Part shown: positions 16,092 to 24,613 of the stretch, one piece after another
Position numbering within the stretch: the first letter of the stretch is position 1
How the letters are laid out: every line of letters begins with the position of its first letter
Assembly (NCBI GenBank): GCA_035444285.1
Contig: DAOMOK010000007.1
Location: 62,001-126,000, forward strand
Origin: CAADGU01 sp035444285
GTDB lineage: Bacteria; Chloroflexota; Anaerolineae; Promineifilales; Promineifilaceae
Reading direction: 5' to 3'
DNA: 64,000 nt
The notes under the pieces: generated by a model
Told to the model about the DNA's origin: nothing
Databases searched by the model: none
The model's input: only the letters and a program-made list of their open reading frames with translations
Program-made: the position numbers and the translations under genes

Positions 16092-18482
16092 ATGGAAACG
16101 GATGGGCGTTTTTATCTGGGAAAATTGGTGAATGAAGCGGGTGGTACGCCGTATCTCTACCCTTCGGATGATCTGACCACTCATGCGCTGGTGGTGGGTA
16201 TGACCGGCTCTGGTAAGACCGGGCTGTGCCTGAACCTGCTGGAAGAGGCCGCCTTGCAGCACATCCCGGCGCTGATGATTGACCCCAAGGGGGACATTAC
16301 CAATGCGCTGTTGCACTTCCCCAACCTGGCCCCGGCCGATTTTCAGCCCTGGGTGAATCCGGTGGAAGCGCGGCGGGCCGGGCAGACGGTTGAGGAGTTG
16401 GCGGGGAGCACGGCCGTCACCTGGCGCAACGGTCTGGCGGAATGGGGCATCGAGCCTGCCCGCCTGCAACAACTGGCCGACAGCGCCCATTTTGCCATCT
16501 ACACCCCCGGTTCGGATGCCGGGCTGAAGGTGAGCATCCTGGCCTCGTTGGCTGCGCCCAACCTGCCCTGGGAAGCCAACCGGGAACTGCTGCGCGAACA
16601 GATCAGCGGCACGGTCACGGCCGTGCTTGGTCTGATTGGCCTCAAAGATATTGACCCGGTGCGCTCGCGGGAACACATCTTGCTGGCGAACATCTTTGAG
16701 CATCACTGGCGGCAGGGGCAAGACCTGGATTTGGCCGCGCTCATCCATGAGACGCAGACGCCCCCCTTTGACCGGCTGGGCGTCTTTGATGTGAATACCT
16801 TCTTCCCCGAACGTGAACGGTTTGAACTGGCGATGCTGCTGAACAATATGCTGGCCTCACCTGCTTTTCAAAGCTGGTTGGAAGGGGAACCGCTGGATAT
16901 GGCCCGGCTGTTGGTGGCGGCCGACGGCCGTCCGCGCCACACCATTTTCTACATCGCCCACCTGCCGGAAGCGGAGCGCATGTTTTTTGTGACGCTGCTG
17001 TTGGGGTCGGTGGAAACGTGGCTGCGGCGGCAAAGCGGCGCGGCCAATTTGCGCGCCCTGCTTTATTTTGACGAGATTTTTGGCTACCTGCCGCCGGTAG
17101 GTAATCCCCCGGCCAAGCCCTACCTGCTGCGGCTGCTGAAACAGGCGCGCGCTTTTGGTCTGGGGCTGCTGCTGGCCACGCAAAACCCGGCCGATATTGA
17201 TTACAAGGCCCTGTCTAACATGGGCACCTGGTTTGTGGGCAAACTGGCCACTGACCAGGACAAACAACGGCTGCTGGATGGGCTGACCATGGCCGAAGGT
17301 GGCCTGAACCGGCGCGAATTGGACGACCTGCTCTCCCGGCTGGATAAGCGCGTCTTTCTGGCGCGGAATGTGCATCAATCTGAAGCCGCCCTCTTCCGCA
17401 CCCGTTGGGTGATGAACTACCTGGCCGGCCCCCTCACCCGCGAACAAATCCCCGCCCTCAACCAACTCGCCGGCGCGCTGCCAACGCCCGAAGCCGGATC
17501 ACAGATTACCGATTACGGATTACCGATTACGGACAACGGCTCACGCATCACGCATCACGCATCACGTCCCTCCCTGCCCGCCGGTATCAGCGAATTTTTC
17601 TGGCCGATGGATGAGCCGTTGGAAGGACCGATACTTTACCAGCCGATGCTGCTGGCGCAGGCGCACATCACCATGCGCAACCGGAAGTATGGGGTGGACA
17701 CGGCCGTGACCCGCGCAATTTTAACGGCCGTGACGGATGCCGACGGCCGTGTTGCCTGGCACGAAGGGCAGATTGAGCCGGTCAGCCGCGAGCATTTGCC
17801 CACCACTCCGCTGCCAGATGCCCAATTTGCGCCCCTGCCCGCGCCGTTGGGTCAGACCGTCACCATGCGCCGGATGCAGCAGGATTGGGTGGAATGGCTG
17901 GCGCAGCACACCGAGGTTTTGGTGCAGGCCAACGAACAGCTAGGGCTGTATGCCGGGCCGGATGTGCCCGCCGGGCAGTTCCGCCAGCAATGCCTGGAAG
18001 CGGTGCAGCCCAAAATTGAGACGGAGATGCAAAAAGCAGCCATCCCCCATGACCGCCAGATCAACGCCCTGAAACAAAAGCTGGCGCGGGAGCAGCGGGA
18101 GCTGGAAGAAGATCAGGCCGACCTGTCTCATCACAAACAAAAAGAGGTGTTCACCCACACCAAAACAGCGTTGGGCATTTTTGGCCGGGGCCGCAGCAAA
18201 CGCATTGAACAATCCCACCGGCAACGCCGCCTGACGGAAAAAGCAGCCGCCGAGGTGACGGAATCACAAGAATCACTGGCGGCTATGCAGCAAGAACTGG
18301 CGCGGCTGGAAACAATTAAAGCCCAGGAATTGGCGGCGGCGCGGCAGAAATGGGTAGAGGTGGCGGAGAGGGTCACGGCCGTGGCCATCACCCCCTTCAA
18401 AAAAGATATTGCCGTCACCCTCTTTGGCGTCGCCTGGATTCCGTATCAGAAACCAGATTTCTTGGAGAAATCTGGTTTCTGA
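16092..18482 (+). CDS. HerA/VirB4-like ATPase
   Basis: 796 residues from the ATG at 16092, preceded by TTGGAGGAAAAACG. Walker A is GMTGSGKTGL near residue 36, followed by PALMIDPKGD; the Walker B-type strand is ALLYFDEIFGYLPPVG, then LGLLLATQNPADIDYKAL, all typical of the HerA-FtsK superfamily of hexameric translocases. A long coiled coil (about residues 650-760: KLAREQRELEEDQAD, LAAMQQELARLETIK) closes the protein. Residues about 471-492 are translated from a spacer word-repeat inserted in frame between the ATPase core and the C-terminal part. Role unknown; no nuclease partner (NurA) is adjacent. Confidence 0.8.
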   Translation: METDGRFYLGKLVNEAGGTPYLYPSDDLTTHALVVGMTGSGKTGLCLNLLEEAALQHIPALMIDPKGDITNALLHFPNLAPADFQPWVNPVEARRAGQTVEELAGSTAVTWRNGLAEWGIEPARLQQLADSAHFAIYTPGSDAGLKVSILASLAAPNLPWEANRELLREQISGTVTAVLGLIGLKDIDPVRSREHILLANIFEHHWRQGQDLDLAALIHETQTPPFDRLGVFDVNTFFPERERFELAMLLNNMLASPAFQSWLEGEPLDMARLLVAADGRPRHTIFYIAHLPEAERMFFVTLLLGSVETWLRRQSGAANLRALLYFDEIFGYLPPVGNPPAKPYLLRLLKQARAFGLGLLLATQNPADIDYKALSNMGTWFVGKLATDQDKQRLLDGLTMAEGGLNRRELDDLLSRLDKRVFLARNVHQSEAALFRTRWVMNYLAGPLTREQIPALNQLAGALPTPEAGSQITDYGLPITDNGSRITHHASRPSLPAGISEFFWPMDEPLEGPILYQPMLLAQAHITMRNRKYGVDTAVTRAILTAVTDADGRVAWHEGQIEPVSREHLPTTPLPDAQFAPLPAPLGQTVTMRRMQQDWVEWLAQHTEVLVQANEQLGLYAGPDVPAGQFRQQCLEAVQPKIETEMQKAAIPHDRQINALKQKLAREQRELEEDQADLSHHKQKEVFTHTKTALGIFGRGRSKRIEQSHRQRRLTEKAAAEVTESQESLAAMQQELARLETIKAQELAAARQKWVEVAERVTAVAITPFKKDIAVTLFGVAWIPYQKPDFLEKSGF
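17503..17568. repeat. Word-repeat inserted in frame within the HerA-like gene
   Basis: Words AGATTACCGATTACGG, ATTACCGATTACGG and CACGCATCACGCATCACG are the same as those in spacers elsewhere. Here they are translated as ITDYGLPITDNGSRITHHAS without a frame break. The site is a linker between folded parts. Confidence 0.9.
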
Positions 18483-18485
18483 TAC
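18443..18485 (+). terminator. Perfect 19-bp hairpin overlapping the ATPase stop codon
   Basis: GTATCAGAAACCAGATTTC (18443-18461) pairs exactly with 18467-18485 across loop TTGGA. It encodes the last residues (YQKPDFLEKSGF) and contains the TGA stop. There is no strong T-tract, so it may act as a 3'-end stabiliser or a weak terminator. Confidence 0.6.
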
Positions 18486-18524
18486 AATTACCGCATTAAC
18501 TCACACCCCAAAAACGGGAAGCAT

Positions 18525-19244
18525 ATGAATCGAGAATATCATCGCTGGTACAGCCCCTCACTGGGGCGGGATATGGAGCTACTTATCTTCGGCCACGCCG
18601 GGGCGCGTGTGCTGGTTTTCCCCACCTCTAAAGGCAAGTATTACGAATGGGAAGACCGGGGCATGATGGGCGCGCTGTGGGAACACCTGGAACGCGGCTG
18701 GATTCAACTATATTGCGTGGACAGCGTGGACGCGGAAAGCTGGTATGCCTGGTGGAAATGGCCCGGCGACCGCGCCTGGCGGCAGCAGCAGTATGAAAAT
18801 TACCTGCTCCACGAAGTGCTGCCCCTCTCCTGGCAGAAAAACCGCAACCCCTTTCTCATCACCGTGGGCGCCAGCTTTGGCGCGTATCATGCCGTTAATT
18901 TTGCCCTGCGCCACCCACATCTGGTCGGCCGTACCATCGGCATGAGCGGCATTTATGATATTTCGCGCTGGGCGGACGGCGACAGCAGCGAACACGTCTA
19001 TAACCACAACCCGGTCTGGTATATTCCTAACGAGCATGATTGGGGACGGCTGGCGGCGCTGCGGAATCAAGACATTATCCTGGCGGTGGGGCGGGATGAC
19101 AGCCTGCGCGGCAACAACGAATACCTGTCCGGGCTGCTGTGGGGCAAAGGCATTGGTAACGCCCTGCGCCTGTGGGACGGCTGGTCACACGACTGGCCCT
19201 ATTGGATGAAGATGATTCGGTTGTATATCGGCGGGCATGATTGA
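18525..19244 (+). CDS. Alpha/beta-hydrolase fold esterase
   Basis: 239 residues, no signal peptide. Nucleophile elbow ITVGASFGAYHAVNFA (GxSxG) near residue 118, a candidate Asp in LAVGRDDSL, and a His in GWSHDWPYW near the end give a complete triad. The fold resembles esterase D and PHB-depolymerase-like esterases. It is the first gene of a tight plus-strand cluster with two ATP-grasp ligases. That context suggests a hydrolase that trims or releases a ligated small molecule or peptide, which is inference. Confidence 0.8.
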   Translation: MNREYHRWYSPSLGRDMELLIFGHAGARVLVFPTSKGKYYEWEDRGMMGALWEHLERGWIQLYCVDSVDAESWYAWWKWPGDRAWRQQQYENYLLHEVLPLSWQKNRNPFLITVGASFGAYHAVNFALRHPHLVGRTIGMSGIYDISRWADGDSSEHVYNHNPVWYIPNEHDWGRLAALRNQDIILAVGRDDSLRGNNEYLSGLLWGKGIGNALRLWDGWSHDWPYWMKMIRLYIGGHD

Positions 19245-19245
19245 G

Positions 19246-19314
19246 AATTATGAATTAGGAATTATGAATTATGAAGGAGCGCCTCTTTTTCATAATTCCT
19301 AATTCATAATTCCC
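19246..19314. repeat. Word-repeat hairpin, AATTATGAATTAGG type
   Basis: AATTATGAATTAGGAATTATG faces CATAATTCCTAATTCATAATTC. It fills the gap between the esterase and ATP-grasp genes, immediately 5' of the SD (AAAGGAGATATGG). Confidence 0.8.
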
Positions 19315-19328
19315 CAAAGGAGATATGG

Positions 19329-20246
19329 ATGACAAAGAAGATTGGTCTGCTGGTCGGCATGGAGTGGTCTTGGCCGCCGGCGTTTATTGACGAGGTGAAT
19401 AAACGGGAGGCGGGGGTAACGGCCGAGTTCGTGAAAATTGGCGGCACACGCATGAATGAGCCGGGGGAGTATGCGGTGATCATTGACCGCATCTCCCATG
19501 AGGTGCCCTATTACCGCTCGTTCCTGAAAAATGCCATGTTGCAAGGGACGCACGTGATCAACAATCCGTTTATGTGGACGGCCGATGACAAATTTTTCGG
19601 CGCGTCGCTGGTGACGAAGCTGGGCATTGCCAGCCCCAAAACGGTGGCGCTGCCCAATAAGGATTACATCCCCGGCATTGACCACCAAAAGAGCCTGCGC
19701 AATCTGCAATTTCCCATTCCCTGGGAAGAGTTGGTGGATTATGTGGGCGGTTTTCCCTGTGTGTTGAAGGATGCGCATGGCGGCGGCTGGAAAGAGGTGT
19801 ACATTTGCCACGACTATCAGGATTTGTGGCACAGCTATAACCAGTCTGGGCTGCTGACGATGGTGCTGCAAGAGTTCATCAAGTGGGACAATTACATTCG
19901 CTGTATGTGCCTGGGGCAGGAGGAGGTGCTGGTGATGAAGTATGACCCCAACAGCCGCCGTTATATGCACCATGACCTGTCGCCGGAACTGTATGACCGT
20001 ATTGTGGCTGACTGCCTGACGCTGGTGCGGGCCTTTGGTTATGACATGAACACAGCCGAATGGGCGGTGCGTGATGGTGTGCCTTACGCCATTGATTTTA
20101 TGAACCCGGCGCCGGATATGGACGTGAATTCATTGGGCTATGAGTTTCATCGCTGGTGCGTGGAGCATATGGCCGACCTGTGCATCCGGCTGGCAAAAGA
20201 GCCAAAGCCACAGGTGGCGGAGTTAAGGTGGAGCAGTTTGTTTTGA
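19329..20246 (+). CDS. RimK-like ATP-grasp ligase
   Basis: 305 residues, SD AAAGGAGATATGG. N-terminal pre-ATP-grasp domain (KKIGLLVGMEWSWPPAFIDE), then the nucleotide-binding core: DDKFFGASLVTKLGI, VGGFPCVLKDAHGGGWKEV (ATP lysine and glycine loop), VLQEFIKWDNYIRCMCLG, and C-terminal NTAEWAVRDGVPYAIDFMNPAPD with the Mg-binding acidic and Asn residues. ATP-grasp enzymes join a carboxylate to an amine through acyl-phosphate. The next gene is a second, circularly permuted ATP-grasp. Together with the esterase they look like a biosynthetic cassette for an amide-linked product; the substrate is unknown. Confidence 0.85.
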   Translation: MTKKIGLLVGMEWSWPPAFIDEVNKREAGVTAEFVKIGGTRMNEPGEYAVIIDRISHEVPYYRSFLKNAMLQGTHVINNPFMWTADDKFFGASLVTKLGIASPKTVALPNKDYIPGIDHQKSLRNLQFPIPWEELVDYVGGFPCVLKDAHGGGWKEVYICHDYQDLWHSYNQSGLLTMVLQEFIKWDNYIRCMCLGQEEVLVMKYDPNSRRYMHHDLSPELYDRIVADCLTLVRAFGYDMNTAEWAVRDGVPYAIDFMNPAPDMDVNSLGYEFHRWCVEHMADLCIRLAKEPKPQVAELRWSSLF

Positions 20247-20312
20247 GCAGGTGAAGGGGTGAGGGGGTGAATCACCTGCTCACCCTTCCACCTGCTCGCC
20301 TGCTCATCTACT
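20247..20312. repeat. Word-repeat hairpin, GAGCAGGTGAAGGGGTGAG type
   Basis: GAGCAGGTGAAGGGGTGA faces TCACCTGCTCACCCTTCCACCTGCTC. It lies between the two ATP-grasp genes. Confidence 0.75.
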
Positions 20313-20326
20313 CAGGGAAGGGAAAG

Positions 20327-21676
20327 ATGGCGCTGAAAGAGGCAATACGGACGTACCATGATTTGTTGACGGAGGAGCTGGCGGCGGAGTCGCAAGGACA
20401 GCTAACGGAGCAGATGCAGATGCGGGGGCTGTTTTTTGGCAATCGGCCATTATGCACGGTGCTGCGGCCCCGTTTTTTGCTGCCGGAACAGTATACGTTT
20501 TTGCGCAAGGCAATACGGCCGTTGCTGGGCGCCTTTGACAAAATTTCCGAATTGGCGGTGCAGAATGCCGACTTCCGTAAACAGTTTGGGTTGGTGGATT
20601 GGGAAGAGGAACTCATCCGGCATGACCCCGGCTACCGCGGGCACACGCCATTGACCCGGCTGGATGCTTTTTTTGTGACGGACACGGGCGAACTGAAGTT
20701 TACGGAGTATAACGCCGAAGTGCCGGCTGCCTCTGCTTACAGCGATGTGTTGACCGAGGTGTTTTATGGGCTGCCGGTGATGGGCATGTTTATGCGGGAT
20801 TATGTGGTACGGCCGTTGCCCACCCGCCACGCCGTGCTGCATGTGCTCATGCGGGCGTACCGGCAGTGGGGGGGTACGGGCAAACCCAACATCGCCATCC
20901 TCGATTGGAAAGAAGTGCCGACGTACAGTGAATTTGAACTGTTCATGCACTATTTCCGCTCGCAAGGGGTGGCGTGTGAGATTGTGGACCCGCGCGAGGT
21001 GGAGTATCGGCACGGCCGTCTGGTGCATGGCGATTACCCCATTGACCTGATTTACAAGCGTGTCCTCATCACCGAATTGATTGAGCGGGGCGGACTGGAC
21101 CAGCCGGTGGTGAATGCGGTGCGTGATGGCGCAGTGTGTATGGTCAACCCCTGGCGCTGCAAAATCCTGTATAAAAAGATGAGCCTGGCGGTGCTGAGTG
21201 ACGAAGAAAATGCCCACCTGTTTAATGAAACGGAAACGGCGGCCATTCACGCCCACATCCCCTGGACGCGCACGGTGGCCGAGCGCAAGACGGTCTACGG
21301 CGGCCTGCCCATTGACCTGATCCCCTTTATGCACAAATACAAAGACCAACTGGTGCTGAAGCCGAATGATGATTATGGCGGGCATGGTATTGTGTTGGGC
21401 TGGCAGACAAATGCGAGCGGCTGGGAAACGGCCGTGCAACAAGCCTTGCAATCGCCCTATATCGTCCAGGAACGGGTGGTCATCCCCAGCGAGCCATACC
21501 CCAGCCTGCTGGACAATGGGCTGCATATTTATGACCGCATGTTAGACACAGCCCCCTTTATTTTTCATGGCAGCTTTGTGGATGGCTGCCTGACGCGCCT
21601 GTCTACCGACCCGCTGCTAAACGTCTCGGCCGGCGGCGGCTCGACGGTGCCCACCTTTGTGGTGGAGAAGCGGTGA
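20327..21676 (+). CDS. Circularly permuted ATP-grasp ligase (type 2-like)
   Basis: 449 residues from the ATG at 20327 (AGGGAAGGGAAAG upstream); twenty earlier codons are repeat. Visible motifs: FTEYNAEVPAASAYSDV (substrate/metal segment), IAILDWKEVPTYSEFELF, VNPWRCKILYKKMSLAVLS, and late in the chain the ATP lysine and glycine loop QLVLKPNDDYGGHGIVLGW, then YIVQERV. Finding the nucleotide-binding strand after the acidic segment matches the permuted glutathionylspermidine-synthase-like/COG2308-type ATP-grasp group. Family members form peptide-like bonds. Forms a cluster with the RimK-like ligase and esterase. Confidence 0.8.
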   Translation: MALKEAIRTYHDLLTEELAAESQGQLTEQMQMRGLFFGNRPLCTVLRPRFLLPEQYTFLRKAIRPLLGAFDKISELAVQNADFRKQFGLVDWEEELIRHDPGYRGHTPLTRLDAFFVTDTGELKFTEYNAEVPAASAYSDVLTEVFYGLPVMGMFMRDYVVRPLPTRHAVLHVLMRAYRQWGGTGKPNIAILDWKEVPTYSEFELFMHYFRSQGVACEIVDPREVEYRHGRLVHGDYPIDLIYKRVLITELIERGGLDQPVVNAVRDGAVCMVNPWRCKILYKKMSLAVLSDEENAHLFNETETAAIHAHIPWTRTVAERKTVYGGLPIDLIPFMHKYKDQLVLKPNDDYGGHGIVLGWQTNASGWETAVQQALQSPYIVQERVVIPSEPYPSLLDNGLHIYDRMLDTAPFIFHGSFVDGCLTRLSTDPLLNVSAGGGSTVPTFVVEKR

Positions 21677-21682
21677 CATAGG

Positions 21683-21770
21683 ACGCGGATTTTCAGGATT
21701 GGCGCGGATTTTTGATCTTGAGAATCTCCAAAATCTGCGTTCATCCGCGTTCATCCGCGTTCTATCTCCA
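21683..21770. repeat. Word-repeat hairpin, GCGGATTTTCAGGATT/CATCCGCGTT type
   Basis: ACGCGGATTTTCAGGATTGGCGCGG faces CCAAAATCTGCG and two tandem TTCATCCGCG words. A sister copy lies at 47194-47272. Confidence 0.75.
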
Positions 21771-21777
21771 AGAAAGA

Positions 21778-23059
21778 ATGAAACAACCCCCACCGATTGA
21801 TTTACTCCTGCTGCTTGTCCTCATTCCGGCGCAGATCGCGCTTTTTTGGTGATTATTTTTTGGTGATACTGCTGCTGCTGTATACGGCGCTGACCATCTG
21901 GCAGCCGTTGTCTGATCTGGACACACTGCCGGAACAGTTTGGCGCGGCGCGACTGGTATTTTTGCTGCGGCTGCTTATCCTCTTCCTCATGTTGCTGGTG
22001 ACGCCCATTGCCGTTTCTGCCCGAAACATCCAACTACGGTTGCAGGCGGACGCCGGGCAGGGGGAGGTCATGGACGCCTATTTGCGACTGCATGATGGCG
22101 CGCTGCAACTGGAATTGGCGCTGGCCCATTTGCAGAACGGGGTGAATCCATATGCGGCCACCTATGACCATCCGTTGATGAGCATATGGGACCCGGCGAT
22201 TGGCGTGAACCCGGCCACGGAGCATCTGATTTACCTGCCGGGGCTGTTGTTGGCATCGCTGCCGTTTCAGTGGGTGGGCACGGCCGTACTCGGCTTTTAC
22301 GACCAACGGCTGCTCTATTTGCTGGCCTTTGTCCTGGTTGTTTTGCTGCTGCCGCTGACCGTGATCCGGCCGACCTATAAACTGGCGCTCATCATCGGAG
22401 TGGCCTTGAATCCCTGGCTGGCGCAGCCGGTGGCCTGGGGCATGAATGACATCCTGGTGGTGCTCTGTTTGTTGGTGATGGGGTTGCTCTTGTGGAAAAA
22501 ACATCCGCTGTGGGCGGCGGTGGTATTGGCGCTGGCCTGCACCATGAAACAGAGCGCCTGGTTGTTTGTGCCCTTCTTTTTGCTGGCGGTCTATCTGGCG
22601 GCGCGGCCGGAAAAGAGATGGCGGGAAGTGGCTACGGCCGTACTCCTCATTGGCGGTATCATGGCTCTCATCATTGGCCCGTTTGCGCTGTGGAACCTGC
22701 CCGCGTTCATGGACGATACCTTCGCTTATGCCAGCGGTACGGCCGTCAGTCTGAACTACCCGATTCGTGGCTACACCATCGGCCGGCTGCTGGTGCTGTT
22801 GGGGCAGGTGGAGTCTGACCTGGACTATTACCCATTCTGGATGTGGCAGGTGGTCATTGGGCTGCCGGTGTTGGTCTTGAGCCTGTATTACCAATGGCGG
22901 CAGCGCACCATCGCCGCCATGTTTCTGGCGGCCAGCCTGTTCATTTTTACGCTTGGTTTTGTCTCCCGCTATTTTCAGGATAACTACGTGGGGTTTGTGA
23001 TTACGCTGGCCTTTTGGGGGCTGTTTCCCACGTTTGCCGGGAAAGAGATTGGAGATTAG
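21778..23059 (+). CDS. Polytopic GT-C/DUF2029-like membrane protein with apparent frameshift
   Basis: The best start is ATG at 21778 (AAGAAAGA upstream), reading MKQPPPIDLLLLLVLIPAQI, a good first helix, but this frame hits TGA at 21850. The remaining 400 codons lie one frame on. Removing one T from the six-T run at 21842-21847 joins the frames into about 426 residues. The only in-frame start of the long frame is a TTG at 21797 giving a Cys/Arg-rich, unlikely N-terminus. About ten helices are seen. HDGALQLELALAHLQNGVNPYAATY is a GT87/GT-C-like periplasmic loop with an acidic residue; lipid-linked sugar transfer is inferred. A sequencing error, a real indel or slippage are all possible. Confidence 0.7.
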
Positions 23060-23105
23060 AGAGTGGAGATTAGTCAATCGCTAATCTCCATTCTCCACTC
23101 TCCAA
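23048..23105. repeat. Word-repeat hairpin, GGAGATTAGAGAGTGG type
   Basis: GGAGATTAGAGAGTGGAGATTAG faces CTAATCTCCATTCTCCACTCTCC between the two GT-C-like genes. Confidence 0.8.
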
Positions 23106-23117
23106 ACAGAGATACCT

Positions 23118-24608
23118 ATGAAAGACACGAGTGTGACTAAGCGACAGTGGTTTTTGCCTTCGGTTAGCGTGTTGGTTTTTATTCTGGTCTTCTGGATCAG
23201 CCTGCTGTTTATGCCGCAGATGTTGAATGGGGATGGGGATTTGGGGCGGCATCTGACGGTGGGGCGCTACATTTTGGACAACGGAAGCATCCCCACCACC
23301 GATATTTTTTCACACACGATGCACGGCCGTTTCCTGGTGCCGCATGAATGGCTCAGCCAGTTGGGTTTTGCCCTGGTCTATGGCGGGGCGGGGTTGAACG
23401 GTATTGCCTGGCTCACGGCCGTACTCATCGCCACCACCTATGCTATTACCACCATCACCTTGCAGCGGGTGGGGGTGCGGGCGCTGCTGGCGTTGGCGGG
23501 TGGTCTGTTTACTTCCGTGGTGGGGGCCATTCACACCCTCACCCGACCGCACCTGTTCACCCTGCTCTTTTTTGCCCTGGCGCTGCTCATTTTGGAAAGC
23601 TATCGGCGGCAGCCTAAGACAAAGATATTACTCTGGCTGCTGCCGCTCATGCTGGTGTGGGCGAACACACACGGCGCGTTTATCAGTGGAGTTGTGCTGG
23701 TGGGGCTGTATGGGGCGGGGGCGGTGTTGGGCCGGGAGTGGCGCACGGCCGTGACCCTGTTTATTGCCCTCTTGCTGCTCATCCTCATCGCCGCGCTCAA
23801 TCCGGTTGGCCCGGTGATGCTGCAACACAGCTTCGCCTATTTGCAAAACGACTTTCTGGTGAACATCACCAACGAATACCGCAGCCCCAATTTCCATCAG
23901 GTGAGCGCCTGGCCGTTTGCCGCCCTGCTGCTGGGGTCGCTCGGTTTTGGCTGGCTGAGTGGGCGGCGGCTGGCCTGGACGCCCCTCATTTTGCTAGTGG
24001 TGTGGACGGCTTTTGCCCTCTATTCGGCGCGGAACATCCCCTTGTATGCGCTGGTGGCTATTGTGGTGCTGCTGCCGGAGGTGGATGGCTGGATAGATGG
24101 CGTGTGGCCGCGATTGGGCCAATTTCTGACGGGCACGGACGCCGCCGCCCGCCCCACCTGGGGCTGGATGTGGGCGGTGGTGGTGGTGATGGGCGTGATG
24201 TGGGCGCAGGCGAATGGGGCCAGGATGGATATTTTCCGGGCGGGCCATACCTTTAGCGAGCGTCACTTTCCCATCGCCGCCGTTGATGCGATTCGTGACG
24301 ATTTGCCAACAGGGAACATGTTTAACGAGTTCCATTGGGGCGGCTACCTGCTGTACCGGCTGTGGCCGGAGCGGGAGGTTTTTATGGATGCCCAGACCGA
24401 CTTTTACGGCGAGGCGTTGACGCGCGAGTTTATCCAGATTGCCGACGCGGAAGCGGGCTGGGAAGAACGGCTGGCGGCGCGGGATGTGCAGTGGGTGATA
24501 TTGCCCCCGACACGGCCGTTGGCGGCCTGGCTCTCGCAATCGGGGGAATGGGATGAGGTGTATCGGGATGATACGGCCGTGATTTGGGTCAGACAGCAAA
24601 GTGATTGA
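23118..24608 (+). CDS. Polytopic GT-C-like membrane protein
   Basis: 496 residues. About ten hydrophobic helices span residues 12-365, then an extracytoplasmic C-terminal domain of about 120 residues. The first loop holds MLNGDGDLGRHLTVGRYIL and HEWLSQLGFALVYGG, the acidic loop pattern seen in GT-C glycosyltransferases and related uncharacterised Chloroflexota proteins. The tail (NMFNEFHWGGYLLYRLWPER, DVQWVILPPTRPL) is a typical C-terminal module of this group. It probably transfers a sugar from a polyprenyl donor; substrate unknown. The final 20 codons have a degenerate second copy at 25389-25463. Confidence 0.7.
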   Translation: MKDTSVTKRQWFLPSVSVLVFILVFWISLLFMPQMLNGDGDLGRHLTVGRYILDNGSIPTTDIFSHTMHGRFLVPHEWLSQLGFALVYGGAGLNGIAWLTAVLIATTYAITTITLQRVGVRALLALAGGLFTSVVGAIHTLTRPHLFTLLFFALALLILESYRRQPKTKILLWLLPLMLVWANTHGAFISGVVLVGLYGAGAVLGREWRTAVTLFIALLLLILIAALNPVGPVMLQHSFAYLQNDFLVNITNEYRSPNFHQVSAWPFAALLLGSLGFGWLSGRRLAWTPLILLVVWTAFALYSARNIPLYALVAIVVLLPEVDGWIDGVWPRLGQFLTGTDAAARPTWGWMWAVVVVMGVMWAQANGARMDIFRAGHTFSERHFPIAAVDAIRDDLPTGNMFNEFHWGGYLLYRLWPEREVFMDAQTDFYGEALTREFIQIADAEAGWEERLAARDVQWVILPPTRPLAAWLSQSGEWDEVYRDDTAVIWVRQQSD

Positions 24609-24613
24609 GCGCG

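Noticed and set aside
20450..21526. 358-codon minus-strand frame opposite the permuted ATP-grasp gene
   Set aside because: His/Gln/Arg-rich sequence typical of antisense frames in GC-rich DNA; the plus-strand gene has clear family motifs.
22034..23077. 347-codon minus-strand frame opposite the GT-C-like gene
   Set aside because: Gln/His/Arg-rich shadow with no recognisable domain; the plus-strand reading is a coherent membrane protein.
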